DNA from: Aedes albopictus
Lineage: Eukaryota > Arthropoda > Insecta > Diptera > Culicidae
Length of the DNA: 64,000 bases
NCBI RefSeq assembly: GCF_035046485.1
Contig: NC_085138.1
Location: forward strand, 88,771,228-88,835,227
Reading direction: 5' to 3'
The position numbers were made by a program, and so were the translations under genes. Shown piece by piece: positions 44,236 to 55,059 of this stretch (position 1 is its first letter; the number at the start of each line of letters is the position of its first letter). The notes beneath the pieces are model-generated. The model had not been told where the DNA came from and made no database searches. It saw only the letters and a program-made list of their open reading frames with translations.

Positions 44236-45535
44236 TCAGGCTAAGGACGGGGTGGCCTCTGCTGTACATAGCAGCCGTCTCCATTCCACTCGGTCCATGG
44301 CTGTTTGTCTCCAGTTCCGCACTCTGCGTAGGGTCCACAGATTGTCCTCCACTTGGTCGACCCACCTAGCTCGCGGCGCTCCACGTCTTCTTGTACCGGT
44401 CGGATGACTCTCGAGAACCATTTTAGTCGGGTTGGTACCCGACATTCTGATGACGTGACCCGCCCACCGTAGCCTTCCGATTTTCGCGGTATGGACGATG
44501 GTTGGTTCTCCCAGCAGTCGATGCAGCTCGTGGTTCATTCGCCTTCTCCAAGTCTCGTCTTCCATCTGCACTCCGCCGTAGATGGTACGAAACACCTTCC
44601 GTTCAAAAACTCCAAGGGCGCGTTGGTCCTCTGCACGTAGGGTCCATGTTTCGTGCTCGTAGAGGACTACCGGTCTAATCAGCGTTTTGTAGATAGTTAA
44701 CTTAGTGTGACGGCGTACTTTATTCGATCGTAGAGTTCTGCGGAGTCCAAAGTAAGCACGATTTCCTGGCACAATGCGCCTCTGAATTACTCTGCTGGTG
44801 TCGTTGTCGGCGGTCACCAGTGAGCCCAATTACACGAATTCTACACCCGCCTCGATTTCATCACCGTCGATATAAATTCGGGGTGGCGGGCGCGCTGATT
44901 CCTCCCTGGAGCCCTTTGCCATAATGTACATTGTCTTCGACACATTAATGACTAATCCGATTCGCCTGGCGTCACTCTTAAGTCGGATGTACGTTTCCGC
45001 CATCGTCTCAAATTTACGAGCAATAATATCAATATTATCAGCGAAACCAAGCAGCTGAACGGACTTCGTGAAAATCGTTCCACTCGTGTTTATCCCCGCT
45101 CTCCTAATTACACCCTCTAAAGCAATGTTGAACAGCAAGCACGAAAGACCATCACCTTGCCGTAATCCTCTGCGAGATTCGAAGGGACTCGAGAGTGTCC
45201 CTTATACTCCAACTACGCATATCACTCAATCCATCTTTGCCTTGATCAATAGTATCAATTTATCCGGGAATCCGTATTCGTGCATAATCTGCCATAGCTG
45301 TTCTCGATCGATTGTATCATACGCCGATTTAAAATCGATGAACAGGTGATGTGTGGGCACGTTGTATTCGCGGCATTTCTGCAACACCTAGCGGATGGCG
45401 AACATCACGTCCGTTAGAGCGCGTTCACCCATGAAGCCAGGCTGATATTGCCTCACATACTCTCTTGCAATCGGTGATTGTCGGCGGCATAACATTTGAG
45501 AGAGTATCTTGTAGGCAGCTCTCCCTGCTCTCCCT
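44236..45535 (-). pseudogene. RTE-like non-LTR element, reverse transcriptase and C-terminus, decayed
   Basis: Minus-strand order: a finger/palm segment (HHLFIDFKSAYDTIDREQLW, about 45350-45280), then LLGFADNIDIIARKFETMAE and GLVINVSKT (45138-44830). After a stop come MGSLVTADNDTSRVIQRRIV and RPVVLYEHETWTLRAEDQRA with GTRRRGAPRARWVDQVEDNL (44829-44236). The reverse transcriptase would copy element RNA at a nicked target. Here the catalytic FADD motif reads FADN and several stops interrupt the frame, so the copy is dead. The 5' half with the endonuclease is missing, the usual pattern of 5' truncation for non-LTR elements. The RTE clade assignment is from memory. Confidence 0.8.
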
Positions 45536-45590
45536 AGTGTTCACTTCACTTCGGAACCTCTGATTTTTTGTGCAAAGCAATCCGCACATA

Positions 45591-45782
45591 GGGGAAATTA
45601 CCTATTCTCGGCCGTTTTGTTCACTTCGTCTTTGGGGTTTTTTTGAAACCTATTGAACTCAGAGTTGGTCTCAAATCCTTCCCAACTAAGCTGAATTATA
45701 TGGCCAAGTTTCAGGCAATTTGGCTGACAAAAAACCCCCACGACGAAGAGAACAAACCTGCCGATAATACCCATTGTCACCC
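45591..45782. mobile_element. MITE, TA target, ggggaaatt termini (copy A)
   Basis: 192 bp bounded by ggggaaattacctattctcgg and its partner ccgataatacccattgtcaccc (together an imperfect inverted repeat extending through gttcacttcgtc / gacgaagagaac), flanked by TA. A sister copy lies at 46499-46691. Confidence 0.78.
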
Positions 45783-46064
45783 TATTTCGAAGTAAGCTGT
45801 AAGCAGAAAGATAAAACAAAGTGAGAGAAGACACCCTAGTTTTGGATGCGGGAGCGTGATGTTTTCTCGGTTTGCTCTCAGAAGGATGTAGGATTCGGAA
45901 ATCGATTTGAAAGGAAATCAATGAAGCTCATCTTTTCAAAATTATATTCACTTGTTTTTACTTTCTCTTCCACTTCGATTCTTGCTTTCAACAACACGTC
46001 ACATTCATCCATCTTTTCTTCTCAATATCCGTTCCTTAACTGTCCTTCAACGCTACAACTCTTC

Positions 46065-46256
46065 ATTACACCACAAAACCCAACCTCAACAATGTTTGAC
46101 AGTTCTCAGGTCACTTGACAGATGTAGCAAGAGCAAAAAGCGGACGCAAAACGAGGTCGGTAAAAAAGAACATGTTTTGTCTTTATTTTGCTTGTGTGTG
46201 TAATCTGTCAAGTGACCTGAGTAACAAACATTGTGGAAGTTATTTCGTGGTGTAAT
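46065..46256. repeat. Inverted-repeat element, attacaccac / gtggtgtaat ends
   Basis: Outer ends attacaccac and gtggtgtaat plus a stronger inner pair, acaatgtttg..ctcaggtcacttgacagat against atctgtcaagtgacctgag..caaacattgt. Probably a MITE; no target duplication was seen. Confidence 0.6.
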
Positions 46257-46404
46257 AAAATAAAGAATACTCATTCAGCAAGCACTTCGAGCTGTTGCCA
46301 ACTTTCTCTCTCGCTCTCTTTCCCTCCTTCATGTTTCTGTCAAAGCTTCTTCGTTATGCCTCGCTTCGAGTCGTGCTTCTGATTGCTGATTTCTTCATCC
46401 CTTG

Positions 46405-46490
46405 AAATCAGTGACAAATTTTGAAAACGACGTATAACCAATGGTGAAGCATTGATTATACGTCGTTTTCAAAATGTGTCACTGAAATCC
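46405..46490. repeat. Short perfect-type hairpin sharing the end motif of 15697-16924
   Basis: agtgacaaattttgaaaacg followed by acgtataaccaatg pairs with cattgattatacgtcgttttcaaaatg and gtcact. gaaatc flanks both sides. It looks like an extreme deletion derivative in which only the two ends remain. Confidence 0.65.
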
Positions 46491-46498
46491 TCTATATA

Positions 46499-46691
46499 TG
46501 GTGACGATATGTATTATCGGCAGGTTTGTTCTCTTCGTCATGGGGGGTTTTTTGTCGGCCAAATTTCCTGAAACTTGGTCGTATATTTCAGCTTGGTTGG
46601 GAAGGATTTGAGGCCAACTCTTAGTTCAACAGCTTTCAAAAAACCCTTCATGACGAAGAGAACAAAACTGCCGAAAATACACAATTTCCCC
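46499..46691. mobile_element. MITE, TA target, ggggaaatt termini (copy B)
   Basis: 193 bp, inverted relative to copy A: tggtgacgatatgtatta at the left and aatacacaatttcccc at the right, with TA flanks. Shares cttcgtca, gcttggttgggaaggatttg and the terminal phrases with copy A. Confidence 0.78.
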
Positions 46692-46801
46692 TATAATGTA
46701 GGATTACTACCCAAGTAATTAAAAGCAGTCCCACTTCCCATGAGGAAATGCACTTTCAAGTTCCACGATGTTCATATAAAGTTCCAAATGGAACTTTCTG
46801 G

Positions 46802-46882
46802 CTGCTTAAGAGGCTAACGGTGAGCCTTGCGGGAGCTGCGGTCACAAGCTCCATCAAAGCTTATTGTTAGCCTCTTAAGCAG
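46802..46882. repeat. Hairpin with 17-bp stem
   Basis: ctgcttaagaggctaac and gttagcctcttaagcag are exact reverse complements around a 47-base loop. Related words (aggctaatgagtcacc, cagctacctta) occur near 47.3 kb, so it may be part of a larger interspersed repeat. Confidence 0.5.
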
Positions 46883-47684
46883 CTTTAAAGCTGCTAAAGA
46901 TACTACTCGGAACTTTGTCGGAACTTTCATGTTCATAGAAGTTCAGTTCAGTAGGATTTTGTTTCAATGAATATTGAGTGTCCTACGTGGTAGAGTTACT
47001 ACAGTAACAATCGAGTGGAGAACGAGTGAAGTCTGGCTTGAATCGATTTTCTGTCAGCAGCTAGTTTTGTACCGTTGTACAGTAGTGACGTTAGATTGAC
47101 TTTGTTAAGTGTCTTCAGCAGCACAGCGGTAAGTCAGCAGACTATCACGAAGGAGGATCCAGTTCAAATCTATATGAAGCAACGGATCTGGAAAATAATT
47201 ATAAGAAGCAATTTCAGACATGAATCACAATCACAACAAAGCTGTGGGTCTGAAAAGTACATTTTTGATTAAGCATGAATTTTGTCGAAGTTCTGTCATA
47301 AGCTGCTTATAAGGCTATCCAGCTACCTTATGTGAACTTTCAAGTTCCAAAATTACTTAAAAATGAAGCTGCTTGGAAGGCTAATGAGTCACCTTCTATA
47401 TTCTATATCTTCCTCTACTCCCACTCTCCAATGAAAGGTTGTATTGGAATACTATAAAGTATCATTTGTCATACTATTTATCACATGCTTTGTGTCTGTT
47501 GATAAATAGCATAAAATGTCTATGAAGAATTTATTAGTCTGCGAAAAATATGATAAGCATATTTATTTAACTGCAATTGAATGAAAGAATGGAATGTTTT
47601 CTGGGTTTGGTACTTTTATAGGAAGCATTGAGCTTGAATACCTCAACCCAAGAATGTTTTGAGCTCGGAGATTTAGAAAGACTA

Positions 47685-49030
47685 AATATTGAAACCGCTA
47701 TCCAAGAAAGTTTTGAGATCGGAAAAGTGCGAAATTGTGGCACGGAATTCTAAAAAGGATTCCATCGATGTCTGTTGGAATTCTTCCGGGAATTTCTCAA
47801 AAGATTTCTTCAGGGATATATCTATAGGGATTCATTCAGGAATTCATGCTAGGACTTCTCCAAGAGTTTCGCTGGAAGTTCTGTAGAAAGTCTTGTTGGA
47901 GTTCCTCCAGAAAGCCAATCGCATTCTCTGCTGATATTTCTCCTATGAATTTTGCCGAGATTTCTCGAAGGATTCCTACAAAAATTCTTAGTTTTTTTTT
48001 TTCAATGAATCCTTCAGGATTTCCTGCATGGATTCCTCCAAATATTCCTGCAGAAATTCCACTTGGTATTCCTTTAAGAAGACCTGCTGATAAGCCTCCA
48101 GCACATCCAGTAATTCCTCCTGAATTTCCCACAGCGATTTTGCAAAAGTACATCTGAAGATTGCTTCAGGATTTTTTGCGGAGATTTCTCCAAGAATTCC
48201 TGTGGAGATACCTCCGAGTACTCATGCATAGATTTCTCCAGGAATACCTCATACGTTTCCTTCTGGAATTTCTAACTAAGATTCCTCCAGAAATTCATGC
48301 AAGAATGCCTCTAGAAATTTCTCTTGGTATGCATCAAGCAATTACTACTTGGAATCATTTATGAGTTCATCCTATGATGCATTCGAAAAGTTTGCAGGAA
48401 TTTATTCCACATTTTTCCGGAATTTCTCCAGGGATTTCTCCAGGAATTCCTTCAGGGACTTCTCTGGAGATACGTTCAGAAATTATACAAAAGATTACTC
48501 TAGGAATTCCACCAAGGGGTTCTTCTAGGAATTTGTCCAGGAACATCCAGGAACAGAAAATTTTCTAGAGATTTATCCTGGGAATCCTGTAAGAATCCCT
48601 CCGTGGATTACTCGGAGGATACCTCCAGATAATTCTGAGTTATTTTCGAGGAATACACCAGAGATTTTTCCCGAAATTTATCTGGGGATTTCGCCAGGTA
48701 TTCCTTCGGGAACTTATCAGGAGATTCGTCAAAGGTTGATCCTGGGATTGCACCAATAATTTACCAAAACATTCTTCTAAAAATTTGTCCAGAGACATCT
48801 CCAAAAAATCCTCAAGAGATTTCCACAGAGACTCCGTTATTGATTCCTCCATGGGTTCTGCGGATATCACCTGGTGATTCCTTCAAGAATTTCACCAATA
48901 ATTTATCTAGGGTGTTTTCTAGAAATTTTCCCAGGAACTTCTCCAGAAGTCTTCTAGATATTTCACCAGGAATTCCTTTACGCATTCCCGTATGAATCAC
49001 TCTGAGGATTCCTTCAGGAATTAATGTCCT
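47685..49030. repeat. Minisatellite, ggaattcctcc form, longest block
   Basis: About 1.3 kb of attcctccaggaatttctcc-type units. It gives overlapping artefactual frames on both strands. Confidence 0.8.
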
Positions 49031-49136
49031 TTCCTCTATGAATCTGCAGAGTTTTCTCTACGGATTGTGATGTGATGTAATAAGCATGCTTTTCGCTACT
49101 AACATCACCGTTCCTCAGTATCACAGCTGCGTCATA

Positions 49137-49828
49137 CACAGTAAGAAAAAATCGCCGACTTCGGCAATGTTTTACCGAAATCTCAACCGTTAAATTTGTG
49201 TTACAGGAAAAATTCAGTAAAGGTAGCAACTTTTACCGAAGTTCGTTAGAGTTTGATAGATAAACGATAACATTTTACCGAAAATTGTTATTTTTTTATA
49301 AATTTCTTTTAAAATGCATTACCGAACGCTCAGTGGTTGAGATTTCGGTAAAAATTACCGAACGCGATTAGCTGTGTAGTTACACGGGATTAGATGTTAC
49401 AGCTTGGAACACTTTAGCCATTAAAAGTTGTAGAAATGGAGCCAGTTTGGGCAGTATTCGTATTAATGAGTCATGAATTGCTTGTCTATCATATTTTGGT
49501 ATATTTTCATTCTTTGGTAGCAAATGCTAGAAGTGATGATTTAGATGCGCTGTCCGTGAGTCACGTAGTCTTAGTTTTGGTCATCGTAGACCTGCCCATG
49601 TGTAGTTCACGGGCAGACCTTACACAGCTAGTCGTGTTCGGTAATTTTTACCGAAATCTCAACTGCTAAGCGTTCGGTAATGGTTTTTTAACGAAATCAT
49701 GTAAAAATTACCAAATTTCGGTGAAATGTTATCGTTTATCTGTCAAACTTTAACGAAGTTCGGTAAGAAGCAGAACGGTTGAGATTTGGGTAAAATATTA
49801 CCGAAGTCGGTGATTTTTTCTAAGTGTG
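49137..49828. mobile_element. Foldback MITE, TA target, rich in ttaccgaa words
   Basis: 692 bp with ends cacagtaagaaaaaatc and gattttttctaagtgtg flanked by TA (49135-49136 and 49829-49830). Arms of about 245 bp pair imperfectly and carry repeated ttaccgaa and ctcaacc words. The centre (49.4-49.6 kb) is unrelated. TA target and end type suggest Tc1/mariner ancestry. Confidence 0.8.
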
Positions 49829-49899
49829 TAAGCAGCTCGCACCAGTTCCATTTCCACTGTCCTCAACTGTCATTTCTTTCAGGGCTTTACCCTGATTAG

Positions 49900-50190
49900 G
49901 AGGGGGCCAGACGGACAGACGTGAGATGTTTGAAAGGTGAAAGCAGCACTTCGATGAGCACTTGATGAACGACTCGAAGAACACTGACACGAGTCACGAA
50001 AACTGCGCGAATGAACTGCTGCCGGAAGAATGAAAAGAAGGGATAACATACCCCATCCACAAGGAAAGCGACCATTTGTAATAGAAGAATTTCCGAGCTA
50101 CCACTATTCTGAACATTACCTATACAGTCGGTTTTGTTGACAGTCGCTCAACAACGGACCAGATCTTCGCCGTACGTCAAATCCACCCCC
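49900..50190 (+). pseudogene. RTE-like non-LTR relic, plus strand
   Basis: Plus-strand frames give FER.KQHFDEHLMN near 49930-49975, then a segment reading EGITYPIHKE.DHL and KNFRATTILNITYT near 50040-50125, followed without the usual intervening part by VDSRSTTDQIFAVRQI near 50135-50187. These match the linker and first reverse transcriptase blocks of the same family as the relics at 31.4, 44.2, 54.1 and 59.3 kb, but in the opposite orientation and with internal deletion and stops. It ends at a poly-C tract. The copy is non-functional, and the RTE name is tentative. Confidence 0.65.
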
Positions 50191-50420
50191 CCCCCCCGGA
50201 ATGGCTGTGAATACAAGGTTGGAATACAAGTTGGCAATATGCTAGATCCTCCTTTGTGATAAATAATGCTGCTGCTATTTTCCAAGTATGAGTGAAGAAT
50301 ATGGCGATCTATCGAACCTTCGAAGCTGTCATCTATACTTAGAGTGTATACAATTGTGTGAGGATTTCGGGTCAGCTATCTAATTCATATTAATAACGTC
50401 GTAGATTGGGGAAGTCTGAC

Positions 50421-50700
50421 GAGCTTGGTGGTCTAGTGGCTACCGCTTCTGATTCGAATGCAGATGGTCCTGGGTTCAATTCCTCGCCCGTCCCTTTCCT
50501 CCTACTTTGTATGTATCTATTTATAGACTTTCTTCTTCCTCTCTACATTTACAACTCATGTATATTCACATGTTCATAGCCTTCGCAAGAACAGAAACTG
50601 GTTGAAAAAGCCGTTTCCCTTCCTTCCAACTTTCACAGCACAGAATCAATCTATCATATAACGCCTACGAGGAATCAAGCGAACTGTGCCGCATTATCTT
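50421..50700 (+). mobile_element. tRNA-derived SINE, second type
   Basis: tRNA-like head gagcttggtggtctagtggc with an A-box-like motif, then a B box gggttcaattcctc about 35 bases on, followed by a pyrimidine-rich body. The 3' limit is uncertain; I recall Aedes repeats of this type running further. Confidence 0.65.
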
Positions 50701-52505
50701 CAGAGTAATAAATGTACTAACCTATCACCTTACGTCTGGCATCCACGCACCAATGTGTGAACCATATCCCACCAGCACTCCGACATCCGCATGAATGCAG
50801 AGGTATATTCGGTTGCAATCATCACATCCTTCTTCTTCCCCACATTGACCTGCATCCTGACGTGACATTGTCGCCTAAAAATAAAAGATCACCAATACTC
50901 ACAGACTGAAGGTGCCTGCTTAAGCCTGGAACACATAGCGTCCGTTCCGTCGAGGTTTGCGTTTTTTTGACAGTTTTCCCATGGGAAATGTGTCAAACTA
51001 CTGTCACGCACACGCAAACGTATGCATTGTGTGGGACACTTTAGTCCCCGTTGGTTCCTTGTGAGAGTTTGGTCTGGCGATTCTGGAGTAGCATCCACGG
51101 GCGGTCAATAAGCACAAGCTCAACGCCGTGGATTGTGGCAGTCTCTCATGCTAATTGTAAAACATCGCCTGAAAGATTGAATTGACGAGCCGGGTTCAAA
51201 AGAACTGGCATTATTTTCACCTTATTTTCGTCAGTATGTACAAACACATCAAATATTGCATTGCAGGTATTGGAAAGTAATACGCAAAACCGGATCAGGA
51301 ACAAAACCAAACAACAAACCATCGCCATCAAGTCGGAGAAAATCTCTTTGTCGACTTCCCTGTCCGTGTCCATTCGCCAACCGACACCGGCACAACCCGC
51401 GAAAGCTGTCAACTCGACTAAACAGCGATAAATTATCACGCGGTAGGTAGGTTTGGTAGCGTAGCGTAGCATTCGTGTGTTCGCCGAGAAGCACGCGAGC
51501 ATTCGTGCTCGTGAACATGCCGCCGCCGCCGCCTCCGAATCACCGAGACAAAACTCTCGTCGCAGATGTGTGTAGCCGTAGAGCGATCAGCGTCATGCGA
51601 AAATTCTCGACAAAACCCGTTCCGAATGGTTTGTCACCCGTGTTTCGTCTCGTCATGGGCCGCAACAAACGTATCTATCATGGTCAGTGATTTTGAACGA
51701 CCCGATTTAGTAATAGAATCCAAATGAGCAATGCCGTCGTCAAATTTGGGAGCTCCGCTCGTGGCTTGCAGAACCTTCGCGCGAATTGTTGAGCGTGCGT
51801 TGTCCACCGCCACCGGCTGCTATTTATCTAACCTTGTTGATCTAAAATCAGCAGTGTTTAGCTGGCAGAACTGATACGGAGTATTCAAATTTGTTTGACT
51901 CGACTCGAATCCCAATTGGATCGACGACGATCGGCTATCATCAGTGTGTTCCTGTCATCAGCCATGCAAATCCACTTTATCGGGATTGTGCTTCTGGATG
52001 GAGACAAACGGGTTCGCCGAGGGAGAAAGTCGCGTTTTGAATAATTTATCGCCGGCCATCAATCTGCACTAACAGCCGATTGGGATTGAAAATCGACGCA
52101 CTTTTTTTATCCCGTGGATGTTGAATCGCGAAACGAAACGTTGTCATCGGGTGATAAAAATCTCGCTTTTAATCATTGGATGCTGTCGGTTCCAGTCCAA
52201 TCGCCCGTAGTCATCGTCGTGACATAAATCCGGTGCTGATGCAACAATTCCGTAGCTTTTCACTTAGCATAAATCTTCATTAGTTCTGGTGCAACTGGTG
52301 TACACATTCCACTTGATCCAGTTAGTAATGCACCACGGTTTAGATTAGATTATGGTCACCGCTGGATCAGTAGATGATGATTTCGGGGAAACCCTAAACA
52401 ACGTTATTAGTTTAGAGTCCACCGGTGGGGATAGTCTTAGGATGCAGTTGAGGTTCTAAGTGGTAAACAAAGAGTTGTCCTGTGATCTTTCGGCTGTTGT
52501 TGCGC
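50701..52505. other. Unassigned DNA
   Basis: Partly GC-rich (51.3-51.7 kb, ccgccgccgccgcc). Short overlapping frames on both strands; no domain recognised. The first 150 bases may be the tail of the SINE before it. Confidence 0.35.
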
Positions 52506-52506
52506 A

Positions 52507-52510
<4 letters not shown>

Positions 52511-52592
<82 letters not shown>
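52511..52592. repeat. (CT)n microsatellite
   Basis: About 80 bases of CT dinucleotide with one ttt interruption near 52558. The Arg-Glu repeat frame on the minus strand is an artefact. Confidence 0.97.
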
Positions 52593-52593
<1 letters not shown>

Positions 52594-52595
<2 letters not shown>

Positions 52596-52975
52596 TGGCG
52601 TAACGTTCTCATTGGGACAAAGCCTGCTGCTCAGCTTAGTGTTCTATGAGCACTTCCACAGTTATTAACTGAGAGCTTCCTCTGCCAATGACCGTTTTTT
52701 TTTTTTTTTTCTGTATTAACGAGATTTTTAGCCCTAGGCTAGTTCATCTCGGGACCCACGCTTTACTTCCCTTCCGAAGGAAGAACTCACATTTTGCAAG
52801 TTTGGCGTGGCAGTCAAGTGTTCTATCCATCACACCAGGTCCGCTCCATGACCGTTTTGCATGCGTACTCTATGCCCAAAGAAGTCAAGGAAATTTCCTT
52901 TACGAAAAGATCCTGGGCCGACCGGAAATCGAACCCGTCACCTTCAGCATGGTCATGCTAAATACCCGCAGTATC
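52594..52975 (-). mobile_element. tRNA-derived SINE, interrupted by another SINE
   Basis: The minus strand starts with a tRNA-like head (B box gggttcgatttccgg near 52935), then a body with gaaatttccttgacttc. It ends with cagttaataactg and agcaggctttgtcccaatg next to the CT microsatellite. The body is split at 52699-52847 by a different SINE, and the interruption is bounded by an 11-bp duplication. Confidence 0.75.
52699..52847 (-). mobile_element. tRNA-derived SINE nested in the previous SINE
   Basis: Poly-T on the plus strand (A-tail of the minus-strand insert), then the same body as 63092-63268 (gagatttttagccctaggct, ttcggaag) and the head ggagcggacctggtgtgatg. atgaccgtttt is duplicated at 52688-52698 and 52848-52858. 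The B-box region is deleted. Confidence 0.88.
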
Positions 52976-54084
52976 TATCGTAGACAATTTCGTCAACTTC
53001 CTTTCAACATCTCCTGTCCAAATGCCGTGGCATGATTCGACACTTTTTTCATCAACCGGAAGGCAAATTCGCGCAAAACTCCGCCAGCGAAGGTTGACGA
53101 CCATCATCATCGCGTTGCCTTCGGTAATTATTCACACTTTGACGGTCGTCTACACCTGTTGGACGCGCATTCCCAAGGCCAAGGCCATCATCATCGATGG
53201 TTCTATTCCGCATCCAATCGTCCAATAACCGAGCGCGAGCGCTCTCTTTCCTATTTCACATCCCACGTTGGTTAAACCGACGGGGCTGCTGCTGGCTAAA
53301 ATTTGATTGCAAATTTAGACGAGCCAGACGCCCGCGTTCAATCAACGACGACGACAACCATGGCCGTGAAGAGCGTGGCCTTAAACTCTGGCGCGATGAC
53401 GATGGATGTTTTAGGCTCGGGCAACTAGCATAGGAAACAACTAGCTAGAAGGAACGTACATTTACCTTGTGCACCGCGTGGAGCGCAAATAATCGCTTAC
53501 ATTGAGATCCGTGGCGTGACGCGCGCCGCCATCCGTGGAACGGTTCCAAAAACTATTATGTTGAATTTTATGGAGAAGGCAGCTCCTCCAGTATACAGAC
53601 CAGCAGCAACAGCAGCAGGTGGGCCAGCAGGCGCGCAGCAGTAATGGGGGAACGCGAAACGCGATCGTAAAATTGAAGCAGTTGGCTTCGCGGCTCACTC
53701 ACACACAATAATACGAAATTGAATGCGAAACTCCAGCCGGACCGGCACAAGAAGCTCACGGTCATAGGGAAGAAGAACTTAATTCTGAACGCCGACTGAC
53801 TGTGCCAAACACTCCGTGATTGTCGTAGCTCATTTGTGTGTTGTGAAGGAGCTGTGGCAGGGCAGTGGGCTTCAAACGTTGTGCGTAGTGGGCCTCTGTT
53901 CAAAGCTCACAGCATGTAGTTCGCTTTTTAAAGAACCACAGTCGATCCATCGTTGCAAATGTTCAGGTGTTAATGTCCATGTCGTTCGCAAAACAAACAA
54001 ATTAGCTGGATTTAGTGAAAACAGCACTCCGGCTTATGAGTCCGGATCGTCGCATTACACCTTCCTGAGCGGTTTAGAAGAGAA
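52976..54084. other. Unassigned DNA
   Basis: Mixed composition, apparently not repetitive. Open frames up to 111 codons lie on both strands without a recognised domain. Confidence 0.35.
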
Positions 54085-55053
54085 GGTATAAGAGGCCATC
54101 ACCTTGTCGCAGTCCTCGGCGAGATCCCAATGATCTGGATGGTTCACCCGAAACCATCACGCAGTGTTGCACACCGTTCGTCGTTGCTTTGAAACGTCAG
54201 GTCAGCTCCCCAGAAACGTCGTTCTCGCACATGATTTTCCATAGCTGTGTGCGGTCGATACTGTCGTATGACGCTTTGAAGTCGATGAACAGGTGATGCA
54301 TTGGGGCCTGGTATTCACGGCATTTCTGGAGGATTTTCCGTACGGTGAAGATCTGGTCCGTTGTCGACCGGTCGTCGATGAAGCCGGCTTGATAACTTCC
54401 CACGAACTCATTCGTTCTAAGTGACAGACGACGGAAGATGATCTGGGATAAGGTACACCGGGGCAAGTTGAAACGGGTGGGGCAAGATGAAACAGCGGAT
54501 TAACATGATGTTTTCTAATGATTATAAACAATTTGATTGCCATAACACGTCGTTTTTGATTCAAACAATCTTTTGGCGAAGGATAAATTTCCAAATTATA
54601 TTAAAATCTGTTTCAAAACTTCGCGTTTCATCTTGCCCCACCCGTTTCAACTTACCCCGGTGTACCTAAGCACTTTGTAGGCAGCTTTCAAAATAGTGAT
54701 CGCTCTGAAGTTCTCACATTCCAAATGATCGCCTTTCTTGTGAATACCCCTTTCTTCCATTCCTCCGGTAGCTGCTCGGAAATCCGTGCAGACAGGTGGC
54801 CAACTTTTCTGGGCCCATCTTGATGAGCTCAGCTGCGATACCATCCTTACCAGCTGTTTTGTTGGTTTTGAGCTGGTGAATGGCATCCTTAACTTCCCTC
54901 AGCGTGAGAGCTGGCTCATTTCCGTCCTCTGCTGCATAGGCGTAGTCGTTCTCTCCGTTGTCGTAGTTTCTCGTACCTACATCCTACACGCCATTCAGGT
55001 GCTCCTCGAAGTGCTGCTTCCACCTTTCGATCACCTCACGTCCGTCCGTCAAG
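54085..55053 (-). pseudogene. RTE-like non-LTR relic, start of reverse transcriptase
   Basis: The minus strand shows, in order, the linker end (about 55053-54890, matching 31560-31620), an RPIHKKGD-type block (GIHKKGDHLECENFRAITIL, about 54760-54700), and after a MITE GFIDDRSTTDQIFTVRKILQ with MHHLFIDFKASYDSIDRTQL (54400-54230). These are the early blocks of the reverse transcriptase. The catalytic Asp-Asp block and 3' end are absent. The left edge is abrupt at 54085, and the right edge at about 55053 abuts the Copia relic. The MITE at 54452-54666 entered afterwards, since the frame is interrupted exactly there. Confidence 0.78.
54452..54666. mobile_element. PIF/Harbinger-type MITE, TAA target
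   Basis: 215 bp with ends ggtacaccggggcaagttga and tcaacttaccccggtgtacc; the inverted similarity continues through aacgggtggggcaagatgaa. TAA is duplicated at 54449-54451 and 54667-54669. A 3-bp TWA duplication and GG ends fit PIF/Harbinger. Confidence 0.82.
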
Positions 55054-55059
55054 AGGCAC

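Noticed and set aside
52412..52612. Arg-Glu repeat protein on the minus strand
   Set aside because: Translation of the CT microsatellite.
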